Positions 1 to 5,813 of a stretch of 5,941 bases of DNA are shown one piece after another. The stretch is from Bradyrhizobium sp. GTDB lineage: Bacteria > Pseudomonadota > Alphaproteobacteria > Rhizobiales > Xanthobacteraceae. A program made the translations under genes and the position numbers. Numbering within the stretch: position 1 is the stretch's first letter; each line of letters starts with the position of its first letter. Under the pieces are notes generated by a model. That model was not told the DNA's origin and did not search any database. It was given only the letters and a program-made list of their open reading frames with translations. The DNA is taken from NCBI GenBank assembly GCA_013695565.1, contig JACDAG010000649.1, forward strand, positions 1-5,941, written 5' to 3'.

Positions 1-737
1 CCCTGAGTGCGGCCTGGCCGCGCTCACGCCAGATGTTCTACCACCGGCCCGTAGCCGCGTTGGAACTGGTAAGCGGCATTCAATCGGCGCTCCTGACCAG
101 GTTCCGTCAGCGCGAGGTTCGCGATTACCTCGATCGAGAGTCGGAACTTCGACTTGAACTCAATCACCGCGTAAAGAACATTCTCGCCAGCGTGACGTCG
201 ATTTTCGAAATGACGCGTCGCGGAGCCACCACGATAGCAGGCCTCTCGGAGGATTTTAGAGGCCGACTGACCGCACTATCAAACATTCATTCCGCTGTTT
301 TTATTGCGGGTGGAGAGGAGGTGTCGTTGGCCGATGTTGTCGATTCGACCCTCGCTCCTTACCGATCGGGTGGACCAAGTGGCATCCGCGTTAAAGGTCC
401 TGAAGTTCTGGTTTCGAGCCAGGCAGGTACCACCTTCGCTCTTTGCTTTCATGAACTTGCGACAAATGCGATCAAATACGGGGCCTTGTCCGGCCCAGAG
501 GGCCAAATCTTGTTGGAATGGGAACTTTCGTCGGGCCCGGATCCGGATCTCACGATCACGTGGGTCGAAACGGGTGGGCCGCCCGTCGTCGAACCGTCGC
601 GAACGGGATATGGAACACGGTACATGCGCTCCGCTTTGGCAGGGCTCTTCGGAGAACGTCCCGACCTTGTCTTCGCCACCGATGGTCTGCGCTGCACCAT
701 TCATGGACCGCTTTCGCGTGTGTCGCTGAAACATTGA
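1..737 (+). CDS. HWE-family sensor histidine kinase, 5' end outside window
   Basis: Cytosolic histidine kinase that would autophosphorylate a histidine and pass the phosphate to a response regulator. The frame (first full codon at 3) is open from the window edge. The first ATG, at 33, has no ribosome site. The sequence there (HRPV, then SGIQSAL and RQREVRDYL) resembles the junction between an N-terminal receiver-like domain and the kinase core in related proteins, so the gene very likely starts upstream. Counting from that ATG, the phosphoacceptor is H45 in LNHRVKN. The N box HELATNAIKYG is at 140-150, the W-x-E motif (W177, E179) follows, and TGYGTRYM at 191-198 is the glycine-rich ATP lid. 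These are hallmarks of the HWE/HisKA_2 class. No membrane segment is visible. A receiver gene follows 23 bp downstream and is its likely partner. The signal sensed is unknown. Confidence 0.9.
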   Translation, partial: LSAAWPRSRQMFYHRPVAALELVSGIQSALLTRFRQREVRDYLDRESELRLELNHRVKNILASVTSIFEMTRRGATTIAGLSEDFRGRLTALSNIHSAVFIAGGEEVSLADVVDSTLAPYRSGGPSGIRVKGPEVLVSSQAGTTFALCFHELATNAIKYGALSGPEGQILLEWELSSGPDPDLTITWVETGGPPVVEPSRTGYGTRYMRSALAGLFGERPDLVFATDGLRCTIHGPLSRVSLKH

Positions 738-760
738 GCAGCTTGGGGTGTTTCCGCTTC

Positions 761-1135
761 ATGTCCGAGTCACAATCACCGCTCCGCATTTTTTACCTGG
801 AAGACAATCCGCTCATTGCCTTCCATGTTCAGGCCATGATCGAGGATCTCGGTCACATCTTTGCGGGGACCCTGGGCAGTTTCACCGAGCTCAAAGCTTG
901 CATCGATGAATTCGAAATCGATGGCGCGTTGATTGATATTGATCTTGCCGATGGTCCTACCGGACCGGCGGCGGCGGAGTGGCTGCTTGAGCGCGGGATA
1001 TCGTCCATCTTTGTTACGGGGCAGGAACAGACTGCTGCTCAATACGCCTCGTTATCGCTAGGAATTATAAGCAAGCCAGTTGTGCTACAACAACTTGCCG
1101 CAAAGCTGGAACTTTTCATGCCGCAGAAAAACTGA
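761..1135 (+). CDS. Single-domain response regulator (receiver protein)
   Basis: A 124-residue stand-alone receiver domain, the usual length for a CheY-like fold with no output domain. Acidic residues E14 and D15 (YLEDN) would bind magnesium. D59 in the ALIDIDL strand is the predicted phosphorylation site, T86 in FVTG is the switch threonine, and K105-P106 is the conserved lysine-proline pair. All catalytic positions are present. The ATG at 761 fits the start of the domain and leaves 23 bp after the kinase stop. A purine-rich GGGG lies about 12 bases upstream, a weak ribosome site. A longer in-frame reading from 518 would run through the kinase gene and add residues unlike a receiver, so it is not used. 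It probably accepts phosphate from the upstream HWE kinase, either acting by protein contact or as a phosphate sink. Its target is not visible. Confidence 0.88.
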   Translation: MSESQSPLRIFYLEDNPLIAFHVQAMIEDLGHIFAGTLGSFTELKACIDEFEIDGALIDIDLADGPTGPAAAEWLLERGISSIFVTGQEQTAAQYASLSLGIISKPVVLQQLAAKLELFMPQKN

Positions 1136-1144
1136 AGCGTAGGC

Positions 1145-1197
1145 CGCAGCGCTGCGTCACAAGGCTGCCGAAATTAATCGGCGTGACGTCTATTTTT
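1145..1197 (+). terminator. Possible weak terminator after the response regulator
   Basis: Nine bases after the receiver stop lies a perfect 12-bp palindrome, CGCAGCGCTGCG (1145-1156). It is followed by a small hairpin with 5-bp arms GCCGA/TCGGC (1167-1171 and 1178-1182), a six-base AT loop, and a run of five T at 1193-1197. The T run sits about 10 bases past the stem, further than in a classic intrinsic terminator, so termination here is only a possibility. Confidence 0.25.
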
Positions 1198-1232
1198 GAA
1201 GGGCGGGCAAAATCCGCAGTCGCCGCAGCGGA

Positions 1233-1393
1233 GGCATTCCGGGCCTCGTTTGATCTTCCAATCACCAGAGGCGGTGGGTAAAGCCACCGGGTCGCGCGAA
1301 TGCGCGCCCGATGACAGGCTCCACGTGCCCACCAATTCCAGGCACTGCCATAGATGGAGGGCACGGCGCAAATGCGCCTTTGCCGACCCTACG
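1233..1393. repeat. 161-bp direct repeat, copy 1 (degenerate)
   Basis: First of two ungapped copies of a 161-bp element; the second begins exactly 308 bp further on and differs at 10 positions (about 94% identity). In this copy the nested inverted repeats are damaged. The outer arms at 1273-1283 and 1378-1388 no longer match perfectly. The central palindrome at 1294-1307 has one change (GCGCGAATGCGCGC). The inner arms 1324-1333 and 1356-1365 have one mismatch. A short minus-strand reading frame runs through it, but the differences between copies do not look like those of a protein gene. The ending, rich in CTTTGCC and CCTACG, resembles intergenic repeats I associate with Bradyrhizobium; that link is from memory. 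Confidence 0.85.
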
Positions 1394-1520
1394 GAGACAA
1401 CAATGCCCCCGTAGTTCTCCGGGTTAGTCACCCCAGGCGACATTGCCTATAAAATACCGGCGAACGACTGGGGAATGGACGACGGTCATCACACCTGATG
1501 TCCAAGGGGTTGTTTGATCG
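1394..1520. other. Spacer between the two repeat copies
   Basis: A 127-bp stretch with no gene, RNA or mobile-element signal that I can identify. It contains a small AT-rich pocket (TATAAAATA, 1448-1456) and short complementary segments such as CTACGG/CCGTAG (1389-1394 and 1409-1414), which reach back into the end of copy 1. It shares no extended homology with the sequence flanking either repeat copy. Confidence 0.5.
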
Positions 1521-1556
1521 CGAGGCCCGGACTCCCGGGGGGCATTCCGGGCCTCG
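1521..1556. terminator. GC-rich hairpin at the left edge of repeat copy 2
   Basis: Perfect 10-bp arms CGAGGCCCGG (1521-1530) and CCGGGCCTCG (1547-1556) enclose a 16-base loop that itself contains CCCGGG. On the plus strand it is followed by TTTGATCTT, giving a terminator-like outline for rightward transcripts. On the minus strand no T run follows, but the stem lies about 150 bp past the marR stop and could still slow or protect leftward transcripts. The right arm belongs to the repeated element, whereas the left arm lies outside it and has no counterpart beside copy 1. The structure is clear; the terminator role is inferred. Confidence 0.45.
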
Positions 1557-1701
1557 TTTGATCTTCCAATCATCAGAGGCGGTGGGCAAAGCCACCGGGT
1601 CGCGCGCATGCGCGCCCGATGACAGGCTCCGCGTGCCCACCAATTCCAGGCACTGCCATAGATGGTGGGCACGTCGCAAGCGCGCCTTTGCCCACCTTAC
1701 G
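1541..1701. repeat. 161-bp direct repeat, copy 2 (intact palindromes)
   Basis: Second copy of the element, ending 6 bp before the marR stop codon. It holds three perfect symmetric elements. The outer 11-bp arms are GGTGGGCAAAG (1581-1591) and CTTTGCCCACC (1686-1696). A 14-bp palindrome GCGCGCATGCGCGC lies at 1602-1615. The inner 10-bp arms are CGTGCCCACC (1632-1641) and GGTGGGCACG (1664-1673), around a 22-base loop. Single-stranded RNA or DNA from either strand could therefore fold into a branched structure closed by the outer arms. No transposase or terminal-repeat and target-site pattern is visible, so it is best called a dispersed or duplicated palindromic repeat. Confidence 0.88.
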
Positions 1702-1707
1702 AAACCT

Positions 1708-2163
1708 TCACCGCAACTTGTTCAGCAACGCCATCAGCGTCTCGCGCTCCTTGGCGTCCAGCGGCGCCAGCGTTTCCCGGGTGATCGCCAGCGCGTTCGG
1801 CGCGGCCTTTTCGGCGAGCTGTTGGCCTGCCCGCGTCAGGCTGACCAGCAGGCGGCGGCCGTCCTCGGGATCGGGGCTGGTTTCGGTGAGGCCGCGCGCG
1901 GTGAGGCGGTCGATCACGCCCTTGATGGTGGCGACGTCCATTGCGGTGTGCCGGCCCAGGAGATTTTGCGAGCAGGGTCCGGTCTCGGTCAATTTCGCGA
2001 GTGCGGCCCATTGCGTCGGAGTCAGATGGATGCCGATCTCGCGGGCGAAGATCGTGGAATGACGTTGCCAGACCTGGCGCAAGATGAAGCCGACCTGCTC
2101 GTCCAGAATGTAGGACGGCCGCGAAGGCTTGACGCTCCGTTTCGCCGAAACACTCCTGCCCAT
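1708..2163 (-). CDS. MarR-family transcriptional regulator
   Basis: A winged helix-turn-helix regulator of 151 residues, the typical MarR length. MarR proteins bind DNA as dimers and usually release it on binding small, often phenolic or aromatic, ligands. Residues 21-60 form the N-terminal dimerisation and helix region. CSQNLLGRHTAMDVATIK and the following helix (about 64-92) form the helix-turn-helix. SPDPEDGRRLLVSLTRAG (96-113) is the wing with the family D-x-R (D101, R103). The ATG at 2163 is preferred because a purine-rich AGAGAG lies just upstream. A GTG at 2196 in the same frame would add 11 residues and give a 4-bp GTGA overlap with livF, so it cannot be excluded. Being last in the transporter operon suggests that it controls this operon or a linked catabolic pathway; the ligand is unknown. 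Confidence 0.9.
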   Translation of the reverse strand: MGRSVSAKRSVKPSRPSYILDEQVGFILRQVWQRHSTIFAREIGIHLTPTQWAALAKLTETGPCSQNLLGRHTAMDVATIKGVIDRLTARGLTETSPDPEDGRRLLVSLTRAGQQLAEKAAPNALAITRETLAPLDAKERETLMALLNKLR

Positions 2164-2192
2164 CTGCGCTCTCTCTTTTTGTTGGCCGCCGG

Positions 2193-2897
2193 TCACAACG
2201 ACAGATGCGCGTCGCGGATATCCGGACGCGCGTCGAGTTCGGTCATCGTGCCGCCGTAACAGATCTTGCCGCGCTCGATGATATAGGCGCGGTCGGAGAT
2301 CAGCCTTGCAAAGTGCAAATTCTGCTCGGAGACGACGATGCTGACGCCTTCCTTCTTCATCGCCAGGATGGCATCGACCATCTGCTCGACGATTTTCGGC
2401 GACAGGCCTTCGGAGGGCTCATCCAGCAGCACCAGTGAGGGATTTCCCATCAAGGTGCGCGCGATCGTCAGCATCTGCTGCTCGCCGCCGCTCATGCGCC
2501 CGCCCGGCCGCCCGCGCATCTCGCCGAGATTGGGAAACAGCGTGAAGAGTTTTTCGCGAGTCCAGTACGGCGCGCCTGCGCGCTTGGGCTGGCGGCCGAC
2601 CTCGAGATTTTCCTCGACAGTCAAATCTGTGAAGATGCGCCGCTCTTCCGGCACATAACCAAGCCCGCCGCGCACGATCGCATGCGTCGGCTCGACCGAG
2701 ACATCCCTGCCCGCGAACATAATCCGGCCGGTGCGCTGCTGCACCAGACCGACGATGGAACGGAAGGTGGTGGACTTGCCGGCGCCGTTGCGGCCGAGCA
2801 GTGCGACCACCTCGCCCTCGCCGACATCAAGCGCGATATCGAACAGGATATGCGCGGGGCCGTAATAGCTGTTGAGGTTTTCGACGCTGAGCTTCAT
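2193..2897 (-). CDS. livF: HAAT-family ABC transporter ATP-binding protein, LivF type
   Basis: One of the two cytoplasmic ATPases of a branched-chain amino acid-type importer; it binds and hydrolyses ATP to drive uptake. The 234-residue length is normal for LivF. Visible motifs are an aromatic A-loop (Y11/Y12), Walker A GRNGAGKST (35-43), the LivF-type VPEERRIF segment (82-89) at the Q-loop position, signature MSGGEQQ (135-141), Walker B LVLLDEP (155-161) with catalytic E160, and SEQN (190-193). There glutamine replaces the usual switch histidine, as is normal for LivF. The ATG at 2897 overlaps the livG stop by 4 bp (ATGA), indicating translational coupling. The substrate could be branched-chain amino acids, other amino acids, amides or aromatic acids, since this family is broad; the sequence does not decide it. 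Confidence 0.94.
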   Translation of the reverse strand: MKLSVENLNSYYGPAHILFDIALDVGEGEVVALLGRNGAGKSTTFRSIVGLVQQRTGRIMFAGRDVSVEPTHAIVRGGLGYVPEERRIFTDLTVEENLEVGRQPKRAGAPYWTREKLFTLFPNLGEMRGRPGGRMSGGEQQMLTIARTLMGNPSLVLLDEPSEGLSPKIVEQMVDAILAMKKEGVSIVVSEQNLHFARLISDRAYIIERGKICYGGTMTELDARPDIRDAHLSL

Positions 2898-3685
2898 GCG
2901 CCGGCCCCCTCGCGGTGCCGCGCGTCATACACCAGTCCCTCGCCGAGATAGATGGCGCGCACCTGCGGATTGCCGCGCACTTGTTCAGGCGTGCCTTCGG
3001 CAATCAGGCTGCCGCGGTTGAGCACCAGGATGCGGTCGGCATGTTCGAACACCACGTCCATGTCGTGCTCGGTAAAGAGCACGCCGATCGACTTTTCACG
3101 AGCGATCTGCGCCGTCAACCGCATCAGTTCGATGCGCTCGCTTGGCGCCATCCCGGCGGTGGGCTCATCCATCAACAGCAGCCTTGGCTGGTTGGCGAGC
3201 GCGATGGCAAGCTCAAGCCGTTTGAGGTCGCCATAGGCGAGATCGCCGCAGGGACGCTCCGCATAGGCGCCCATGCCGACGAGCTCGAGCAGCCGGCCGG
3301 CTTCGCCGCGTTCGTAATTTGCCGTCGAGCCCCAGAGATTGAACAATTGCCGTCCATACGACACCAAGGCGACCTGCACGTTCTCGCGCACGGTCATGGT
3401 CGGGAATGTCGCCGTGATCTGGAAGGTGCGGCCGACACCGAGCCGCCAGACCTGGCGTGGCTTTTTGCCGACGGTATCCTCGCCCAGCAGATTGATCCGG
3501 CCACTGTCCGGAGTGTTCTGGCCGTTGAGCATGTCGAAGCAGGTGCTCTTGCCGGCACCATTGGGCCCGATCAGCGCCAGGATTTCACCTGATCGCAGCG
3601 AGAACGACACGCTGCGCACGGCGTGAACCCCGCCATAGGATTTGCTCAAATTCTCGACCGACAGCAATGTGGGGACCATGCTCAT
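2894..3685 (-). CDS. livG: HAAT-family ABC transporter ATP-binding protein, LivG type
   Basis: The second ATPase of the importer, 263 residues, matching LivG in length and motifs. It has an aromatic A-loop (Y17), Walker A GPNGAGKST (40-48), Q-loop Q89 in GRTFQI, signature AYGDLKRLE (150-158, the LivG-style variant of LSGGQ), Walker B LLLMDEP (169-175) with E174, and switch H207 in EHDM. The C-terminal GTPEQVRGNPQVRAIYLGEG tail is typical of LivG. The ATG at 3685 overlaps the permease stop by 4 bp (ATGA); a second ATG two codons later, at 3679, is also possible. The open frame extends up to 4084, but that extension lies across the permease gene and shows no ABC-protein sequence. It probably pairs with LivF under the fused permease. 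Confidence 0.94.
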   Translation of the reverse strand: MSMVPTLLSVENLSKSYGGVHAVRSVSFSLRSGEILALIGPNGAGKSTCFDMLNGQNTPDSGRINLLGEDTVGKKPRQVWRLGVGRTFQITATFPTMTVRENVQVALVSYGRQLFNLWGSTANYERGEAGRLLELVGMGAYAERPCGDLAYGDLKRLELAIALANQPRLLLMDEPTAGMAPSERIELMRLTAQIAREKSIGVLFTEHDMDVVFEHADRILVLNRGSLIAEGTPEQVRGNPQVRAIYLGEGLVYDARHREGAGA

Positions 3686-5601
3686 TCGGCGGTCTCGATG
3701 CGCGATGTGACCAAGGATGATTCGGGTGAGGATGATTTCGACGAAAATGATTTCGACGCGACAGACTTGCGGCGGCGGTTCCTGATCGTCTCCAGTACCC
3801 CGACGATGCCCTTCGGGAATACCACCACGATCACCACGATGAAGCCGCCGAGCACCAGCTTGGATAAATCCGTCTGGCTGACCAGCCAGATGTTCAGCGC
3901 CTTGAAGACGATGGCGCCGATCACGGCGCCCGAGACGGTCTCGACGCCGCCGAGCAGCACCATGACCAGCGCATCGACCGACAGCGAGATGCCGAGGCTG
4001 TCGGGAAAGACGCTGCCTTTGAGATAGGCGAACAATGCGCCGGCAAAGCCCGCGACGGTGCCTGATATGACGAAGGCGGTCCATTGCACGCGCTTGCCGT
4101 TGATGCCGATCGCTTCACTGCGCAGCAGCGAATCCCGGGTGGCGCGGAGCGCAAAACCGAACGGCGAGAACACGATCACCCGCAGCACGGCAACCGCAAT
4201 CGCGGCGACGCCGAGCGACAGCCAGTAGAAACTCGCCGGACCCGCCGCCCATTTTTCGGGCCAGACGCCCAGAATACCGTTGTCGCCGCCGGTCACCGTG
4301 ACCCACTGGAAGGCGATCGACCAGACGATCTGCGCAAAGGCCAGCGTCAGCATCGCGAAATAGACGCCGGATAATTGCACGGCAAAGAATCCGAAGATCG
4401 CCGCACCGAGCAGGCCCAATAGCGGGCCGAGGAGGAGCGAGACGATCATCGGCAAGCCCGCCGCCTTGGCAAGGAACGCGACGCCATAGGCGCCGAGGCC
4501 GAAATAGGCGGCGTGGCCGAACGAGGCGAGCCCACCGACCGACATCAGGAAATGCAGGCTGGCGGCAAAGATCACATAGATTGCGATCTCGGAGCCCACC
4601 GTGAGCGCATAATTGCCGGCGAACAGCGGCAACATCGCCGCAACCGCGAGTGCTAAAATCGCCAGCCAGCGTTCGTTTGCGCTGAGCGGACGCCAGGGAT
4701 TGACGGTCAGCCCCGGCGTGCGGCGTGCGGCGGCCTCCGGTTTGCCGAACAGGCCCCAGGGACGGACGATCAGCACCACCGCCATCACGAGGAAAACCAG
4801 GATGATGGAGATCTTCGGGAAGATCAAAATGCCGAAGGCGTTGAGTTCCGACACCAGCACGGCGGCGACGAAGGCGCCGATGATGCTTCCGAGCCCGCCG
4901 ATCACCACGACCACGAAGACGTCGACGATGATGCGCAAATCCAGCGCGTGGTGCACGGCATCGCGGGGGATCTGCAGCGCGCCACCAAGGGCCGCGAGAA
5001 AGACGCCGAGCGCGAACACGCTGGTGAACAGCCATTTCTGATTGACGCCCAGCGCTGCGACCATATCGCGGTCCTGCGTCGCCGCGCGCACCAGCACGCC
5101 CCAGCGCGTGCGCTGGAACAGCAGCCAGAGTCCGCCGAGCACCACCGGACTGAGCCCGATCAGGAACAGATCGTAGGTCGGGATATTCTGACCGAAGAAA
5201 TCGACCGCGCCTTTAAACCCCGGCGCGCGGCGGCCGAGCAGATCGTCGGGGCCCCAGATCAGCACCACGATATCCTGGACCATCAGGGTCAGGCCGAAGG
5301 TCGCGAGCAACTGGAACAGTTCCGGTGCGTGATAGATCCGCCGCAGCAGCACCATCTCGACGATGATTCCGACCACGGCCACGATCAGCGATGCGAGCAC
5401 GATGCCACCCCAGAAGCCGAGCGCGCCGGAGAAGCGCTCGGTCAGCGTGAACGCGACATAGGCGCCGAGCATATAGAACGCGCCATGGGCGAAATTCACG
5501 ATCCGCGTCACGCCGAAGATGATCGACAGCCCCGAGGCCACCAGAAACAGCGACGCCGCGCTGGCCAGGCCGGTCAGGAACTGAACGAAGTAGAAGGCCA
5601 T
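3682..5601 (-). CDS. Fused LivH-LivM permease of a HAAT-type ABC importer
   Basis: Inner-membrane channel of a branched-chain amino acid-type importer with both permease subunits in one 639-residue chain. Residues 1 to about 285 match LivH: hydrophobic segments, GLSIIFGVTRIVNFAHGAFY near 24-43, a cytoplasmic coupling loop around 170-187, and GGLGSIIGAFVAAVL near 235-249. Residues about 286-310 form a polar linker. Residues 311 to about 605 match LivM, with SVGGLASFGHAAYFGLGAYG at 354-373, a second coupling loop RATRDSLLRSEAIGIN (486-501) and GGVETVSGAVIGA (551-563). The tail from 606 is basic then serine-rich. In E. coli these are two proteins; fusions of this kind are, to my knowledge, seen in Bradyrhizobium relatives. 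The start at 5601 gives a normal LivH N-terminus but has no clear ribosome site. First gene of the operon, overlapping livG. Confidence 0.93.
   Translation of the reverse strand: MAFYFVQFLTGLASAASLFLVASGLSIIFGVTRIVNFAHGAFYMLGAYVAFTLTERFSGALGFWGGIVLASLIVAVVGIIVEMVLLRRIYHAPELFQLLATFGLTLMVQDIVVLIWGPDDLLGRRAPGFKGAVDFFGQNIPTYDLFLIGLSPVVLGGLWLLFQRTRWGVLVRAATQDRDMVAALGVNQKWLFTSVFALGVFLAALGGALQIPRDAVHHALDLRIIVDVFVVVVIGGLGSIIGAFVAAVLVSELNAFGILIFPKISIILVFLVMAVVLIVRPWGLFGKPEAAARRTPGLTVNPWRPLSANERWLAILALAVAAMLPLFAGNYALTVGSEIAIYVIFAASLHFLMSVGGLASFGHAAYFGLGAYGVAFLAKAAGLPMIVSLLLGPLLGLLGAAIFGFFAVQLSGVYFAMLTLAFAQIVWSIAFQWVTVTGGDNGILGVWPEKWAAGPASFYWLSLGVAAIAVAVLRVIVFSPFGFALRATRDSLLRSEAIGINGKRVQWTAFVISGTVAGFAGALFAYLKGSVFPDSLGISLSVDALVMVLLGGVETVSGAVIGAIVFKALNIWLVSQTDLSKLVLGGFIVVIVVVFPKGIVGVLETIRNRRRKSVASKSFSSKSSSPESSLVTSRIETAE
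3732..3758. repeat. 15-bp tandem repeat in the permease tail
   Basis: ATGATTTCGACG occurs at 3732-3743 and again at 3747-3758, a 15-bp period in phase with the codons. On the minus strand it encodes SKSFS followed by SKSSS in the serine-rich C-terminal tail of the LivHM fusion. It is a short local duplication that lengthens a disordered tail without breaking the frame. Confidence 0.7.
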
Positions 5602-5643
5602 GGGCGGGGTGTTGCTCGTGTGTCAGGTCGTCGTTCTTGCATA

Positions 5644-5813
5644 CCTCGCCCCGCTTGCGGGGAGAGGTCGAAATTCGAGCGAAGCTTGGATTTCGGGTGA
5701 GGGGGACTCTCCACGCGCTCGCACGCGGAGAGAGCCACTCACCATAGCCGATGCTTCGCATCGGCGTTCCACTCTGAAGGACGGCGGCCGTAGGCCGCCT
5801 ACGCCCTCTCCCC
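5644..5813. repeat. Cluster of hairpins in the leader of the liv operon
   Basis: No gene lies here; the stretch is almost continuous inverted repeats. First, CCCCGC/GCGGGG (5649-5662) is extended by CCTC/GAGG (5644-5647 and 5664-5667). Second, GGTGAG (5696-5701) pairs with CTCACC (5738-5743) around an inner imperfect stem (CTCTCC at 5707, CGCG at 5714 and 5724, GAGAG at 5728). Third, GCCGATGC/GCATCGGC (5747-5754 and 5758-5765) has a TTC loop. Fourth, GGCGGCC/GGCCGCC (5783-5789 and 5793-5799) has a GTA loop. In addition, CCTCTCCCC at 5805-5813 is complementary to GGGGAGAGG at 5659-5667, closing the whole block. The pattern resembles mosaic palindromic repeats dispersed in rhizobial genomes (from memory). 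If the operon promoter lies upstream, these would sit in its 5' untranslated region. Confidence 0.75.

Noticed and set aside
518..760. Upstream extension of the response regulator frame
   Set aside because: It overlaps the kinase C-terminus in another frame and adds 81 residues unlike a receiver; the ATG at 761 begins the domain normally.
1424..1453. Possible promoter TTAGTC - 18 bp - TATAAA reading towards repeat copy 2
   Set aside because: The -35 match is poor and there is no gene to express on the plus strand; a chance AT pocket is equally likely.
1233..1701. CRISPR array or tandem repeat array
   Set aside because: Only two long copies with a 147-bp gap; there are no short regular repeats and spacers.
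1498..2259. Long plus-strand open frame across repeat copy 2 and marR
   Set aside because: It runs antisense to the well-supported MarR gene and through the repeat; its product is low-complexity and Arg/Gln-rich, typical of a GC-rich shadow frame.
3686..4084. N-terminal extension of livG into the permease gene
   Set aside because: The extra residues show no ABC-ATPase features; the ATG at 3685 gives the standard LivG length and a 4-bp overlap.
4115..5035. 306-codon minus-strand frame inside the permease gene
   Set aside because: It is an out-of-frame reading of the LivHM gene, Arg-rich and without domain features.
4948..5700. Long plus-strand open frame opposite the LivH half of the permease
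   Set aside because: The product is rich in His, Arg, Glu and Gln without any recognisable motif, as expected from the antisense of hydrophobic membrane codons.
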